Source of the DNA: JBBDIM01 sp040880405
GTDB taxonomy: Bacteria; Planctomycetota; Planctomycetia; Pirellulales; Pirellulaceae
Direction of reading: 5' to 3'
DNA length: 64,000 nucleotides
Assembly (NCBI GenBank): GCA_040880405.1
Contig: JBBDIM010000118.1
Coordinates: 44,613-108,612, forward strand
A model generated the notes under the pieces. That model searched no databases and was not told the origin of the DNA. It saw only the letters and a list, made by a program, of their open reading frames with translations. Position numbers and translations under genes: made by a program. Each line of letters opens with the position of its first letter. Position 1 is the first letter of the stretch. Below are positions 17,725 through 25,754 of this stretch, in pieces.

Positions 17725-18085
17725 CCTACCCGGGATGCCTACAAATCAATGGGGTCCCGCTCGGGACCTCCATGAACTCTAGGTCATGGCCGCCTGTCGA
17801 GTGGATCAACAGCCAAATCCCATCGCACGCAAGCCAGCACTGGCAGCACAGCTTGTGCATTTTTTTTCGCCATGATGTAAATCATGAACTATCTTTCCTG
17901 ATTGGAATGACCCTTAATCTATGCGGAATCGTATTTCATAAAATATTCATCCGTGATACCTTCGTCAGGTGGGCCGGTAACCGGCTTCCCTCTCGCGGGT
18001 TTGAACCAGTGCTTGATCTGGCGAAATAGCCCCCCAGGAACCGTTCCAGCAGGCGCGATTGCTCCGCCACATAGGAAGTCTCCCC
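17725..18085. other. gap with a 16-bp inverted repeat and a T-run hairpin
   Basis: No coding frame is convincing in these 361 bases. Two elements stand out. CATGAT-gtaa-ATCATG (17871-17886) is a perfect inverted repeat, operator-like. Just upstream, GCACA-gct-TGTGC is followed by eight T residues (about 17847-17868) and could act as a weak plus-strand terminator, though no plus-strand gene ends nearby. Confidence 0.35.
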
Positions 18086-18274
18086 ATGGCCAACGAGAAA
18101 GCGAAACTGCTGCTGGAAAGCTCGTCCGACTATTTCGATCGGATCTCCGCCGTGCAGCAGGCGCTCAGGATGGGGATGTCGCTGGAAGAGATCGAGGAAT
18201 ACCTCGATTGGATCAAATTACTGCGCAACGAGCGCATGTCCCTCGGTGCGGAACAACCCTCCCAAACGGAATGA
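18086..18274 (+). CDS. small acidic helical protein (62 aa), unknown function
   Basis: A 62-residue protein beginning MANEKAKLLLES, with AGGAAG 8 bases upstream of ATG 18086. The sequence is one long amphipathic helix followed by ALRMGMSLEEIEEYLDWIKL, which looks like a small helix-turn-helix-forming motif (MSLEEIEEYLDW). There is no signal peptide or membrane segment. I know no assigned function. The strong ribosome-binding site and balanced composition argue for a real gene. It converges with another small acidic helical protein 45 bases downstream. Confidence 0.6.
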   Translation: MANEKAKLLLESSSDYFDRISAVQQALRMGMSLEEIEEYLDWIKLLRNERMSLGAEQPSQTE

Positions 18275-18319
18275 TGAGCAGGGCGGGGTCGTATCAGTCG
18301 GTTGAAGTAGACCTCGCCG

Positions 18320-18505
18320 TCAGGAGTAGTATTCCAGCGATTTCAGCATTTTCACCGCGGCAAAGGCGTTTTCTAACCCGCCGATCCGCTGAATGAACAG
18401 TTGCACATTCAACAGGTCCTCGGGATCGAGGATATCCTGCCCATGAGTGAGCAAGATCTCAATCTCCTCGGCCGATAGTTGTTCGATCTCGGTCAATGCC
18501 AACAT
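18320..18505 (-). CDS. small acidic helical protein (61 aa), unknown function
   Basis: A 61-residue protein starting MLALTEIEQLSAEEIE. It is acidic and mostly helical with no cysteine, signal peptide or membrane segment. AAGGAAG lies 14 bases upstream of the ATG, rather far. It is convergent with the 62-residue gene; both share an acidic 'EEIE' helix, but I do not see enough similarity to call them paralogues. No function can be assigned. Confidence 0.5.
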   Translation of the reverse strand: MLALTEIEQLSAEEIEILLTHGQDILDPEDLLNVQLFIQRIGGLENAFAAVKMLKSLEYYS

Positions 18506-18781
18506 GAACTAATCCGATCTTCCTTCAATGCGATGTCCTGGAAACTATCGTGAAGTATCGGAATGGTTCCGAGCGGGAATGAGCCACGGTTCGCGCTTGG
18601 GGAAATGGAATCGCAAGATTGTTGATGCTCGCTGACCTGTTATCGGAGTGATCGGTAAAACCTGCCGAAAGTGATAGCAGTCAAAGGGTTTGCATGATGC
18701 CAGCGACTCCGCCAGCAGGCCTCCAAAGTCGCGTTAAGCGCCCTGATCGACCTCGCCGGAGCGACCCGCGCGACCCCAATT

Positions 18782-18869
18782 AAGAATCCCTTACATGACC
18801 TTGCTCCTCGGCCTGATTCTCTCGGCGAAATCGATGATTGCTGGGTAAAGTTAGGCGCACTAAGAATCT
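18782..18869 (+). repeat. dispersed ~88-bp repeat, copy A
   Basis: This segment aligns with the reverse complement of 50323-50410 at roughly 85% identity by hand count over the central 80 bases with a single one-base gap. The best-conserved blocks are CTCGGCCTGATT and AGTTAGGCGCA. Copy A is bounded by near-direct repeats TAAGAATCCC (18781-18790) and TAAGAATCTC (18861-18870). It carries no open frame and ends just upstream of a promoter. Confidence 0.65.
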
Positions 18870-18870
18870 C

Positions 18871-18899
18871 TTGCGGCAGTCACGCCGTGGCGGTACTAT
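18871..18899 (+). promoter_or_regulatory. sigma70-like promoter for the PRMT-like/arsC unit
   Basis: TTGCGG (18871-18876) and TACTAT (18894-18899) are separated by 17 bases, which fits -35 and -10 elements (4 of 6 and 4-5 of 6 matches to consensus). Transcription would start near 18906, about 42 bases before ATG 18948. Confidence 0.5.
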
Positions 18900-18947
18900 C
18901 CCCCACAAAATTCATTCCAATTGAGCTACCCACAGCGGAAGGTCCCC

Positions 18948-19847
18948 ATGACGGAACAACCGGAGAACCAGTTAGGCCAATTCATTCCGGTGCATTACCA
19001 CTACGACATGCTCCGCGATCGATACCGCATGTCGGCGTTTGAGGAAGCGATTTCCGAAGTGGCCAAGGTGGGCTCTCGCGTAGTCGATTTAGGTGGCGGG
19101 ACGGGGGTGCTGTCGTTCTTCGCCGCGCGACGGGGGGCGAAGGTTTGGTACGTTGAGCGAAACCCGGAATTGGTTGAGGTCGCTCGGCGGTTTCTGGAAC
19201 TCAATGACGTGAGCAAGCGGGTAACGATCATCCGCTCCGACGCCGCCACGTTCGTACCACCGGAGCCGGTCGACGTGGTGGTGTGCGAGATGCTGCATTC
19301 GGCATTGGTTCGTGAGAAGCAAGTGCAAGTCATCGACGCCTTCAAGCGAAATTACCGCAGGGCCCATGCCGGTCCGCTGCCATCTTTCATTCCGGAGGCC
19401 TCGCTCTTGGCGATTCAGCCAGTCCAGCAGGACTACGAGTTTTCAGGGTATTACGCCCCGGTGCCGCTGTTCCAAGCCCCGGTAGCATCGCTGGCCGAAA
19501 CCGAAGCCTTGGGAGAACCAATCGTCTATCAAACCGTGATTTACGATCAAGCGTTGCCGGATAAGATTGGCTGGCGAGGCCAGCTCCAGATTGATCAGAA
19601 GGGGATCTTGAACGCAATTCGTTTTGTGACCAAAAACGTACTGACGATCCTCCCGGATGAGAACCGGGACATTCCTTGGCACAACCAGTATCTGGTCGTT
19701 CCATTGGAACAGCCGATCGAGGTGCATGTGGGGGATCAACTGGATATCCAATTTCGCTATTCTGTAGGTGGCAGCTTGGCGGAACTGCAAAGTCAGTTGC
19801 AAGTCACCAGCCGGCGTTCCTTTCTTAAACTTCATGCGGCCGCGTAA
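18948..19847 (+). CDS. PRMT-like SAM-dependent methyltransferase
   Basis: A 299-residue protein. Residues ~38-130 are a class I methyltransferase fold with motif I VVDLGGGTGVLSFFAA and an acidic post-I residue (VWYVERN). The segment CEMLHSALVRE has two Glu nine residues apart, the spacing of the double-E loop of protein arginine methyltransferases. The C-terminal ~150 residues are beta-rich, as in the PRMT barrel domain. It therefore may methylate arginine in proteins or a guanidino compound; the THW loop of PRMTs is not obvious. Start ATG 18948 has GGAAGG 4 bases upstream, in preference to TTG 18921. The arsenate-reductase-like gene follows by 11 bases, forming an operon. Confidence 0.7.
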   Translation: MTEQPENQLGQFIPVHYHYDMLRDRYRMSAFEEAISEVAKVGSRVVDLGGGTGVLSFFAARRGAKVWYVERNPELVEVARRFLELNDVSKRVTIIRSDAATFVPPEPVDVVVCEMLHSALVREKQVQVIDAFKRNYRRAHAGPLPSFIPEASLLAIQPVQQDYEFSGYYAPVPLFQAPVASLAETEALGEPIVYQTVIYDQALPDKIGWRGQLQIDQKGILNAIRFVTKNVLTILPDENRDIPWHNQYLVVPLEQPIEVHVGDQLDIQFRYSVGGSLAELQSQLQVTSRRSFLKLHAAA

Positions 19848-19858
19848 GTGGATGATCA

Positions 19859-20302
19859 ATGACTCAACGAGCACGCCCCAAGGTATTGTTTCTCTGCACC
19901 GGCAACTCCTGTCGCAGCCAGATGGCCGAAGGCTGGGCCAAAGCCTTGCATGGTGATCGCCTGGATGTCTATTCCGCCGGCATCGAGAAACATGGCCTCA
20001 ACCCGAATGCCGTGCAAGTCATGGCGGAAGCGGGGGTCGATATCACCGGACAAACCTCAAACACAGTGGCCGAACTAGGCCCGCTCGATCTCGACTTAGT
20101 GATTACCGTTTGCGGTCACGCCGATGAAAACTGTCCTACCTTCTTCGGTGCACCGGAAGTCTTACATCACGGGTTCGATGACCCGCCGAAATTGGCCCGC
20201 GACGCCTCCACGGAAGAGGAGCGGCTGGCACCCTACCGGAGAGTCCGAGACGAAATCAAAGACTTCGTCAAGACATTGCCCGAATTGCCCCAGTTGGGGT
20301 AG
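19859..20302 (+). CDS. arsC: thioredoxin-type arsenate reductase / low-MW phosphatase fold
   Basis: A 147-residue protein of the ArsC (thioredoxin-coupled) family. The P-loop CTGNSCRSQ (C13-x5-R19) is at the N terminus, and VCGHADENCPTF supplies the two further redox cysteines that distinguish this ArsC family from plain low-molecular-weight Tyr phosphatases. It reduces arsenate to arsenite using a Cys triad and thioredoxin. No arsenite efflux gene or ArsR is nearby; the partner is the PRMT-like methyltransferase 11 bases upstream. Confidence 0.9.
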   Translation: MTQRARPKVLFLCTGNSCRSQMAEGWAKALHGDRLDVYSAGIEKHGLNPNAVQVMAEAGVDITGQTSNTVAELGPLDLDLVITVCGHADENCPTFFGAPEVLHHGFDDPPKLARDASTEEERLAPYRRVRDEIKDFVKTLPELPQLG

Positions 20303-20453
20303 AGCACTTCGCCAAACTTCACGCGATCCGCAAAGCTTACCAAACCGGTACAACAAAATCGCCGCGGCCTCAATCGCTCCGTTCAGCAAGAGCGGGCACT
20401 GTTCCGATGGATAACTGCGCCGAGTACTTTCTGGCGATCCATCGGAGGCGGGG

Positions 20454-20615
20454 ATGTCGAATTCGTTACGGATTATCAGCGTGGTGGAAGAAATCTGCTC
20501 TCGTCAGGACGAGGTCCTACGTGAGTTGGACAACCTGAATGAGCAGATCGAGGATGTGCTGAAAACCCTTTCGACCAGGGTCAGCGATGAAATCGTAACC
20601 AGCAAGGCGGCGTAG
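20454..20615 (+). CDS. small coiled-coil protein (53 aa)
   Basis: An ATG at 20454 preceded by a strong GGAGG (20443-20447, 6 bases away) opens a 53-codon frame ending in TAG at 20613. The product starts MSNSLRIISVVEEICSRQDE and continues as an acidic amphipathic helix with heptad-like Leu spacing (VLRELDNLNEQIEDVLKTLS), then TSKAA. It has one cysteine, no signal peptide and no membrane segment. The stop lies 4 bases from the convergent ubiB-like gene. I do not recognise a family. Strong ribosome-binding site and coherent coiled-coil pattern support a real gene. Confidence 0.6.
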   Translation: MSNSLRIISVVEEICSRQDEVLRELDNLNEQIEDVLKTLSTRVSDEIVTSKAA

Positions 20616-20619
20616 CTCG

Positions 20620-22311
20620 TCACTTTTCCTCTCGATCGAGATGGCCCGACTTATTGATGGCGAGTATCAGGCGGGCCCCCAGGGCGAGACTGAAAACCAT
20701 CCCCATCAATCCCAAGATGGAAAGGTCTTTGAGGCCTAACCACAGTTCCTCCCTAAATAACACCGGGGGGACTTTCATGCTGAGCATTTGAGAGGAACCA
20801 AGGAACAGAGCGCTCGCCATGATTCCCATCACCAGCCGGTTGACGGTGGGGCCAAGTCGGCGATGATCCAAATGGATATCGAACTTGCCGACACGGACTT
20901 GTTCCAAAATTTCTCCGACTCGGCGGGGGAGGACCTCAACGAGCCGCTCGAGGTCGCTATACAGTTTCCAAAACTTACGGACGCGTCGGGCGGGAGAGAG
21001 CCGTCGCATGATGATCCGCCGACGATGATGCTTCAGGAGGTCCATCAAACTGAAGCTGGGATTAAGCATGTTGGCGGTGCCATCCAAGATGACCATCGTT
21101 TTGAGCAGCATCGTCACCTGCGGGGGCAAGCCGATGCGGTAGCGACGAATGACCTCGAACATGTCGTTCATCGCATCGCCAAAATTCAGTTCCTCTAGGT
21201 TTTGGTTGGCGTATTCGGAAATGAAATCACCGATATCCCGCCTGAGCCCGGTCTCGTCCAATCCGCTGGGAACGGAACCAAGCCGCATGATGGTGATGGT
21301 CAGCAAGTCAGCATCCCCGCCGGTCAGGCCGACCATTAAGTCTTCGATATCTTCCCGCAGTCGGTCGTCGATTCGACCCACCATGCCAAAATCTAAGAGC
21401 CCAATCACATCGCCCGGCAGGACCAGCAAGTTTCCGGGGTGGGGATCGGCATGGTAAAAGCCGGTATCGAAAATCATGTGGACATAGACTTCGGCACCCC
21501 GCCGGGCTACCTCGCAGACATCAATCCCAGCGGCGACCAGGTGATCCTTCTGAGTCAGCTTGATCCCATCCAAGTACTCCATCGTCAGGACGCGGGGCGT
21601 ACACAATTCCGGATACACCTTGGGAATCCGGATCGTCTCATCCCCTTCGAACTGTGCGTCGAACTGCGTCATGTTGCGTTCTTCGCGGCCGAAATCGAGT
21701 TCCCGGCGAAGGGCCCTTTGGAACTCGGCCACGGTGGCGGTGGGTCGGTAGTCCTTGAATTCCGGGATGCGTTCGGCGAGCGCGGCGATTCCCGCCAAGA
21801 TCTCCAAATCTTCCGCCACGATTTTCTCAATGCCCGCATGCTGAACCTTTACCACGACCGACTCACCGGTCCGCATCCGGGCCAGGTGAACTTGTCCAAT
21901 CGAAGCGGAGGCAATCGCCTTATCCCCAAACTCGGAAAAGATCTCGCTTATCGGCTGCGATAGCTCCGCCTCAATAATCTGACGGGCCACCTCCGGCGGG
22001 TCGGCCGGGACATCCGCCTGGAGCCGTTTTAGTTCCTCCGCCAGTTCAACCCCCACCACATCCGGCCGGGTACTGAGAATTTGCCCCAATTTAATGAACG
22101 TAGGACCAAGGTCCTGCAGGGCCATGCGGATCCGGGCTTCGCGCGTATATCGGCTTAGCACCTCGCCATCGCGAGCCTTGAGCAGCCCTTTGGCAAAGTC
22201 GAGATTGAGTTGCTGAATCCAGTCTGCCAAGCCATATTTGCTCAGCACCGTGAGTATCTCGGTCCAGCGATTCATGTTGCGGTAGAGCTGCGGAATACTG
22301 GAAAGCTTCAT
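20620..22311 (-). CDS. UbiB/ABC1/ADCK-family atypical kinase
   Basis: A 563-residue membrane-associated protein. It has the family's N-terminal KxGQ-type motif (LGPTFIKLGQILSTRPD), the kinase-like core with VVVKVQHAG, the catalytic YHADPHPGN and metal-binding LLDFGMVGR, and two C-terminal membrane helices (residues ~500-520 and ~530-550). UbiB-family proteins support isoprenoid quinone synthesis or lipid extraction; as no other quinone gene is near, the substrate is open. The length fits the family. ATG 22311 is the start, with AAGGA about 10 bases upstream. Confidence 0.9.
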   Translation of the reverse strand: MKLSSIPQLYRNMNRWTEILTVLSKYGLADWIQQLNLDFAKGLLKARDGEVLSRYTREARIRMALQDLGPTFIKLGQILSTRPDVVGVELAEELKRLQADVPADPPEVARQIIEAELSQPISEIFSEFGDKAIASASIGQVHLARMRTGESVVVKVQHAGIEKIVAEDLEILAGIAALAERIPEFKDYRPTATVAEFQRALRRELDFGREERNMTQFDAQFEGDETIRIPKVYPELCTPRVLTMEYLDGIKLTQKDHLVAAGIDVCEVARRGAEVYVHMIFDTGFYHADPHPGNLLVLPGDVIGLLDFGMVGRIDDRLREDIEDLMVGLTGGDADLLTITIMRLGSVPSGLDETGLRRDIGDFISEYANQNLEELNFGDAMNDMFEVIRRYRIGLPPQVTMLLKTMVILDGTANMLNPSFSLMDLLKHHRRRIIMRRLSPARRVRKFWKLYSDLERLVEVLPRRVGEILEQVRVGKFDIHLDHRRLGPTVNRLVMGIMASALFLGSSQMLSMKVPPVLFREELWLGLKDLSILGLMGMVFSLALGARLILAINKSGHLDREEK

Positions 22312-22504
22312 CCGGTGGTCCTTTGGTTTCTGGTGAGACTGCTCAATTGTAGCTCAAACAGCCTGTCCGATGCCGTGGGGAAAGGGTTGACCGACGTCTG
22401 AAAATGCCAGAAACTTAGGCGATATTGCTCTCCCGAGCCTTCCATTCTCCAGAGCAATTCCCTCTTAACACTTCCCCTCCGCCCCGTCAAAGAAAGTTAC
22501 CGTC

Positions 22505-23767
22505 ATGGTCAAAAAAACCTTACTCTCGCTTGCCATCGCTTTGGGAGTGATGGCTGGAACCACCCACGCTGACAATTGGCCATCTTGGCGGGGACCACTG
22601 AACCAAGGCATTAGCTCCGAGGATAATGTTCCCACCACTTGGAGCAAATCGGAAAACGTACTTTGGCGGGTCGAATTGCCCGGGGCGGCCGGTTCGACAC
22701 CGGTCGTTTGGGACGACCATATTTTTTTGACCACCGTCGATGGAGACGACTTGGTGGTGAAGTGCTTCACCACCGACGGCAAAGCGAAGTGGAGCAAGGC
22801 TCAAGGGCGAGGTAATAAAGAGGTTCGCGGTGATGAGGGGAATTCAGCGGCCGCTTCCCCTGTAACCGATGGCAAGCATGTTTGGGCATTTTTCGCCGAT
22901 GGAACGCTCGCTGCCTACGACTTCGACGGGAAAGAGGTCTGGAAGAAAGACCTCCAAGATGAGTATGGCCGGTTCGACATCGCGTTCGGCCTGACCTCGA
23001 CTCCCGTCCTGCATGGCGAGAAACTTTACCTGCAGCTCATTCATAGTGGCGGAGCGAAGGTAATTGCCTTGGATAAAGAGACCGGCAAAGAAGCGTGGGC
23101 CGTCAAGCGGGAAAGCGACGCCCATTCCGAATGCGAGCATTCGTACGCCTCTCCCATCGCCTACGACGACGGTCAGACGAAATTCCTCCTGACGCACGGC
23201 GCGGACTACAGCATCGCCTACGATTTTGAGACGGGGAAAGAAATCTGGCGAGTCGGAGGACTGCATCCTCCCGGACGTTACGACCCGACGCTCCGTTTCG
23301 TCTCTTCACCTGTGGCGGTCGACGGTATGATCGTAATCCCTTCCGCCAAACGCGGCCCTACCGTGGCGGTGAAACCGGATGGGAAGGGGGATATCACCGA
23401 GAAGAAGGAACATTATCACTGGACCTTCGAGGTAACGCCCGATGTCCCTTCGCCGCTGGTGATCGGAGACTATGTCTATCTTTGTCGTGAAAACGGTAAC
23501 CTGATCTGCCTGGAGAAAGAGACCGGAAAACAGGTCTACGAGGAGCGGACCAACCGCATCCGCCACCGCGCCTCACCGGTTTATGCCGGCGGAAAGATTT
23601 TTCTGAGCGGCCGCGATGGCAAAGTCACCGTGGTAGAGCCTGGTCCGGAGTTTAAGATAGTCGCCCAGAACGACGTGGAAGAACCGCTGGCTTCCTCTCC
23701 CGCGATTTCGCAGGGACGGATTTATCTCCGGACGTTTGATGCGTTGTGGGCGATCGGCGAGAAGTAA
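22505..23767 (+). CDS. secreted PQQ-like beta-propeller (outer-membrane-assembly-like) protein
   Basis: A 420-residue exported protein: signal peptide (VKKTLLSLAIALGVMAG then THADNW, cleavage near residue 22) followed by repeated propeller blades with the PQQ pattern (GKEVWKK, GKEAWAVK, GKEIWRV, GKQVYEE; each preceded by an ALD/AYD-type strand). The N-terminal WPSWRGP is typical of planctomycete PQQ-repeat proteins. No quinoprotein catalytic residues can be pointed to; function is probably binding or scaffolding in the periplasm. It stands alone on the plus strand, divergent from the UbiB-like gene. Confidence 0.85.
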   Translation: MVKKTLLSLAIALGVMAGTTHADNWPSWRGPLNQGISSEDNVPTTWSKSENVLWRVELPGAAGSTPVVWDDHIFLTTVDGDDLVVKCFTTDGKAKWSKAQGRGNKEVRGDEGNSAAASPVTDGKHVWAFFADGTLAAYDFDGKEVWKKDLQDEYGRFDIAFGLTSTPVLHGEKLYLQLIHSGGAKVIALDKETGKEAWAVKRESDAHSECEHSYASPIAYDDGQTKFLLTHGADYSIAYDFETGKEIWRVGGLHPPGRYDPTLRFVSSPVAVDGMIVIPSAKRGPTVAVKPDGKGDITEKKEHYHWTFEVTPDVPSPLVIGDYVYLCRENGNLICLEKETGKQVYEERTNRIRHRASPVYAGGKIFLSGRDGKVTVVEPGPEFKIVAQNDVEEPLASSPAISQGRIYLRTFDALWAIGEK

Positions 23768-23951
23768 ACTTGCTCACCGGCAAACGCAACTGCTAGCATC
23801 CCGGCAGTGGTCGGGGTCAGCAAGTCGAATCTTCAAGTGCATTGCAGGGTAAACTTGGTCGCCGGTGGCCAGGGTTACCCTCTTTCCCTGCGCTACCTGA
23901 ACCGCAATTGGGGCATTTTCGCGGGTTCTCCGGATTGAGCGGACGATACAT

Positions 23952-23982
23952 GAAATGCGGGACGCATGAACGCCCGCATTTC
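23952..23982. other. 10-bp-stem hairpin upstream of a secreted-protein gene
   Basis: GAAATGCGGG (23952-23961) and CCCGCATTTC (23973-23982) are perfect complements around an 11-base loop. No T-run follows, so it is not a standard intrinsic terminator. It ends 29 bases before ATG 24012 and could be a leader structure or an end-of-transcript structure of the propeller gene. Confidence 0.45.
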
Positions 23983-24011
23983 GATTCGCCGCTATCACGT
24001 CGAGAATTGCC

Positions 24012-24965
24012 ATGCGAGCTTCTTATACTTACTTGGCCTTGGTTTTGTTGTCGCTCGTGGCGTCCCCCGCGCTTGCCCAGTACCCCGTGGTGCCAGGCAA
24101 TGGCGTCCTGATTTGGATGGACGACATGGAGGATCCCGACTGGACCTATGTCCCCAACAATCCCAAATCAAGTCAGGAACAGGACAAACAAGTTCGCCTG
24201 CCAGGTGGCATCTCGAAAAACAAGCTGTGGGGCGAAAGCGCCAAGCGAGGCCATCCCGACTATCTTCACCGCGTGGAAACCCCCGCGGGAGGAATTCCCG
24301 GCAGCACCGGTTCTCTGGTGATGCAGACCCTTAATTCCATGGTCCCCGGTCGCTCCAGTTTTACGCTAGGGCAGGACGATTTGATCTGCCGCGTTCCAGG
24401 TAGCTACTCAGTCGCCTCGTATCCCAACTGCGTCGTGCGTGTTTACTTACCCCCTTTCGAAAAATGGGAACAGCGCAGCGCCCCGGCCAGTTTGGGATTC
24501 CGAACCACCGTGATCGGTACTCGAACAGAGCGGAAGGGGAGTGGCATTTTCGCTTCCAATAAACAGGACACCACCGAAAGCTGGCCCGGAATTTTTATCG
24601 AGTACCGTTGTGCCAAAGACGCCAACGTGGAAGAGGATGAAGCGCAATGGATCATCCGAGGGGCCGCCCATGGCGATATCAAAGGGCCAAAGGTCACGGA
24701 GCTTGGGTGGTGGACCATTGGTATGTCGTTCACCCCGGATGGACGCTGCCACTACTATATCGGCCCAGGCGTAGAAGATCTCACCGAGGACAACCTGATC
24801 GGATCGCACCATCCTTACAACTACAAGATCAAGTCAGTCAGCGGGATGTTCTTCAACATCTTCAACTTCGACAATGGCAAAAGCTGGTCGACCCCTTGGG
24901 TTGTCGATGACCCCGCGTTTTACCTGGGCCGCGGGCAAGTCGCCGAAAGACAACGGGGACGCTAA
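24012..24965 (+). CDS. secreted protein of unknown function (317 aa)
   Basis: A 317-residue exported protein: signal peptide with core TYLALVLLSLVASPALA, cleaved before QYPVVPG. The mature part is rich in aromatic residues and beta strands (IWMDDMEDPDWTY, GVEDLTEDNLIG, FFNIFNFDNGKSWSTPW) and suggests a jelly-roll or concanavalin-like fold of the kind seen in planctomycete extracellular proteins. I cannot name a family. A REP-like hairpin and a plus-strand terminator follow it. Confidence 0.65.
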   Translation: MRASYTYLALVLLSLVASPALAQYPVVPGNGVLIWMDDMEDPDWTYVPNNPKSSQEQDKQVRLPGGISKNKLWGESAKRGHPDYLHRVETPAGGIPGSTGSLVMQTLNSMVPGRSSFTLGQDDLICRVPGSYSVASYPNCVVRVYLPPFEKWEQRSAPASLGFRTTVIGTRTERKGSGIFASNKQDTTESWPGIFIEYRCAKDANVEEDEAQWIIRGAAHGDIKGPKVTELGWWTIGMSFTPDGRCHYYIGPGVEDLTEDNLIGSHHPYNYKIKSVSGMFFNIFNFDNGKSWSTPWVVDDPAFYLGRGQVAERQRGR

Positions 24966-24990
24966 CCTCTCGTACACCGTCGCTGGGTGC

Positions 24991-25019
24991 CATGCCCACG
25001 CCCGGAAAACGTGGGCATG
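24991..25019. repeat. REP-like palindromic element
   Basis: CATGCCCACG (24991-25000) and CGTGGGCATG (25010-25019) are perfect 10-base complements around a 9-base loop, just after the secreted-protein gene. My recollection is that this kind of 'GCCATGCCCACG' palindrome recurs in some planctomycete genomes, but only one copy is in this window. Confidence 0.45.
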
Positions 25020-25120
25020 AGAAGTGCGAGATGATCTTGTCTTCTTCGGGAAGTCCGGACGCCGGTTCGGGTTCCATTAGACGGCGTTGCCGTTGGGGGA
25101 ATTTCACGCCCAAGAAGGAT

Positions 25121-25152
25121 CGGAGGGCTCGCGCCCTACCGCTTTTATTTTT
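25121..25152 (+). terminator. intrinsic terminator (plus strand)
   Basis: Stem CGG-a-GGGC, loop TCGC, stem GCCC-ta-CCG (25121-25141), followed by CTTTTATTTTT. It is 156 bases past the end of the 317-residue secreted protein and precedes the convergent ComEA-like gene. Confidence 0.7.
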
Positions 25153-25199
25153 CATTTCGCTGGTTGTTAATCGAAAATGCGAACTCCTTCCGAGTCCGC

Positions 25200-25634
25200 C
25201 TACGATGCGTTGTTTTCAATCGGCTCGGACACCAACGTCTCCGATTCGGGCATCGGCACCAGGAAAGGCTGCAAACGTTGCATCGTCCGGGGACCGATGC
25301 CCCGGACTCGTTCCAGGTCCGTGTTGTCGCGGAAGGGGCCATCTTGCTGGCGAGATTCAACGATTCGCCCCGCCAAGACCTCTCCGATTCCCGGTAGCTG
25401 GGCTAACTCATCCCAGGATGCGACGTTGATATCGACCTGGTAACGGATTTCAAACGGCGCGGCGGTCTCGATGTCGACCACTCGTTGCGAGCGAGTTTGG
25501 TCGTACAGCGTTCTGCCCAGCCCCAACAACACCACGACCGACATGGTGGCGGCGATCGCTACCTGGTCCGATCGACGCCATCCCCACCGGAACTCCGGGG
25601 GCGGCTCGTTCGTGTTGTTCTCCGGCTGTTGCAT
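25200..25634 (-). CDS. ComEA-like helix-hairpin-helix protein
   Basis: A 144-residue protein with an N-terminal Pro/Asn-rich stretch, one membrane-spanning segment (VAIAATMSVVVLLGLG, residues ~28-44) and a C-terminal double helix-hairpin-helix: VDINVASWDELAQLPGIGEV and LERVRGIGPRTMQRLQPFL. This is the arrangement of ComEA, the membrane-anchored DNA receptor of natural transformation. No other competence gene is seen, so other HhH roles cannot be excluded. It is divergent from nadC, 120 bases away. Confidence 0.8.
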   Translation of the reverse strand: MQQPENNTNEPPPEFRWGWRRSDQVAIAATMSVVVLLGLGRTLYDQTRSQRVVDIETAAPFEIRYQVDINVASWDELAQLPGIGEVLAGRIVESRQQDGPFRDNTDLERVRGIGPRTMQRLQPFLVPMPESETLVSEPIENNAS

Positions 25635-25754
25635 TTGCCGCTCTGGGGGGTGGACGGGGATTTACAAGCTCCTATTATCGACAACGTTGGCCGTAACTGG
25701 GAGACTGGAAATCGGAAAAATCAGAAACCCGCCCACCATTCTTGAACCGAACCG

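Larger units (their letters stand above)
18506..18947. other. intergenic region holding a repeat copy and a promoter
   Basis: This 442-bp stretch between the 61-residue gene and the PRMT-like gene has no coding frame. It contains copy A of the dispersed ~88-bp repeat (18782-18869), followed at once by a sigma70-like promoter (18871-18899). The first ~270 bases show nothing I can name. Confidence 0.5.

Noticed and set aside
17847..17868. hairpin plus T8 as a terminator
   Set aside because: The stem is only five pairs and no plus-strand gene ends nearby; kept as a note in the gap entry, not called as a terminator.
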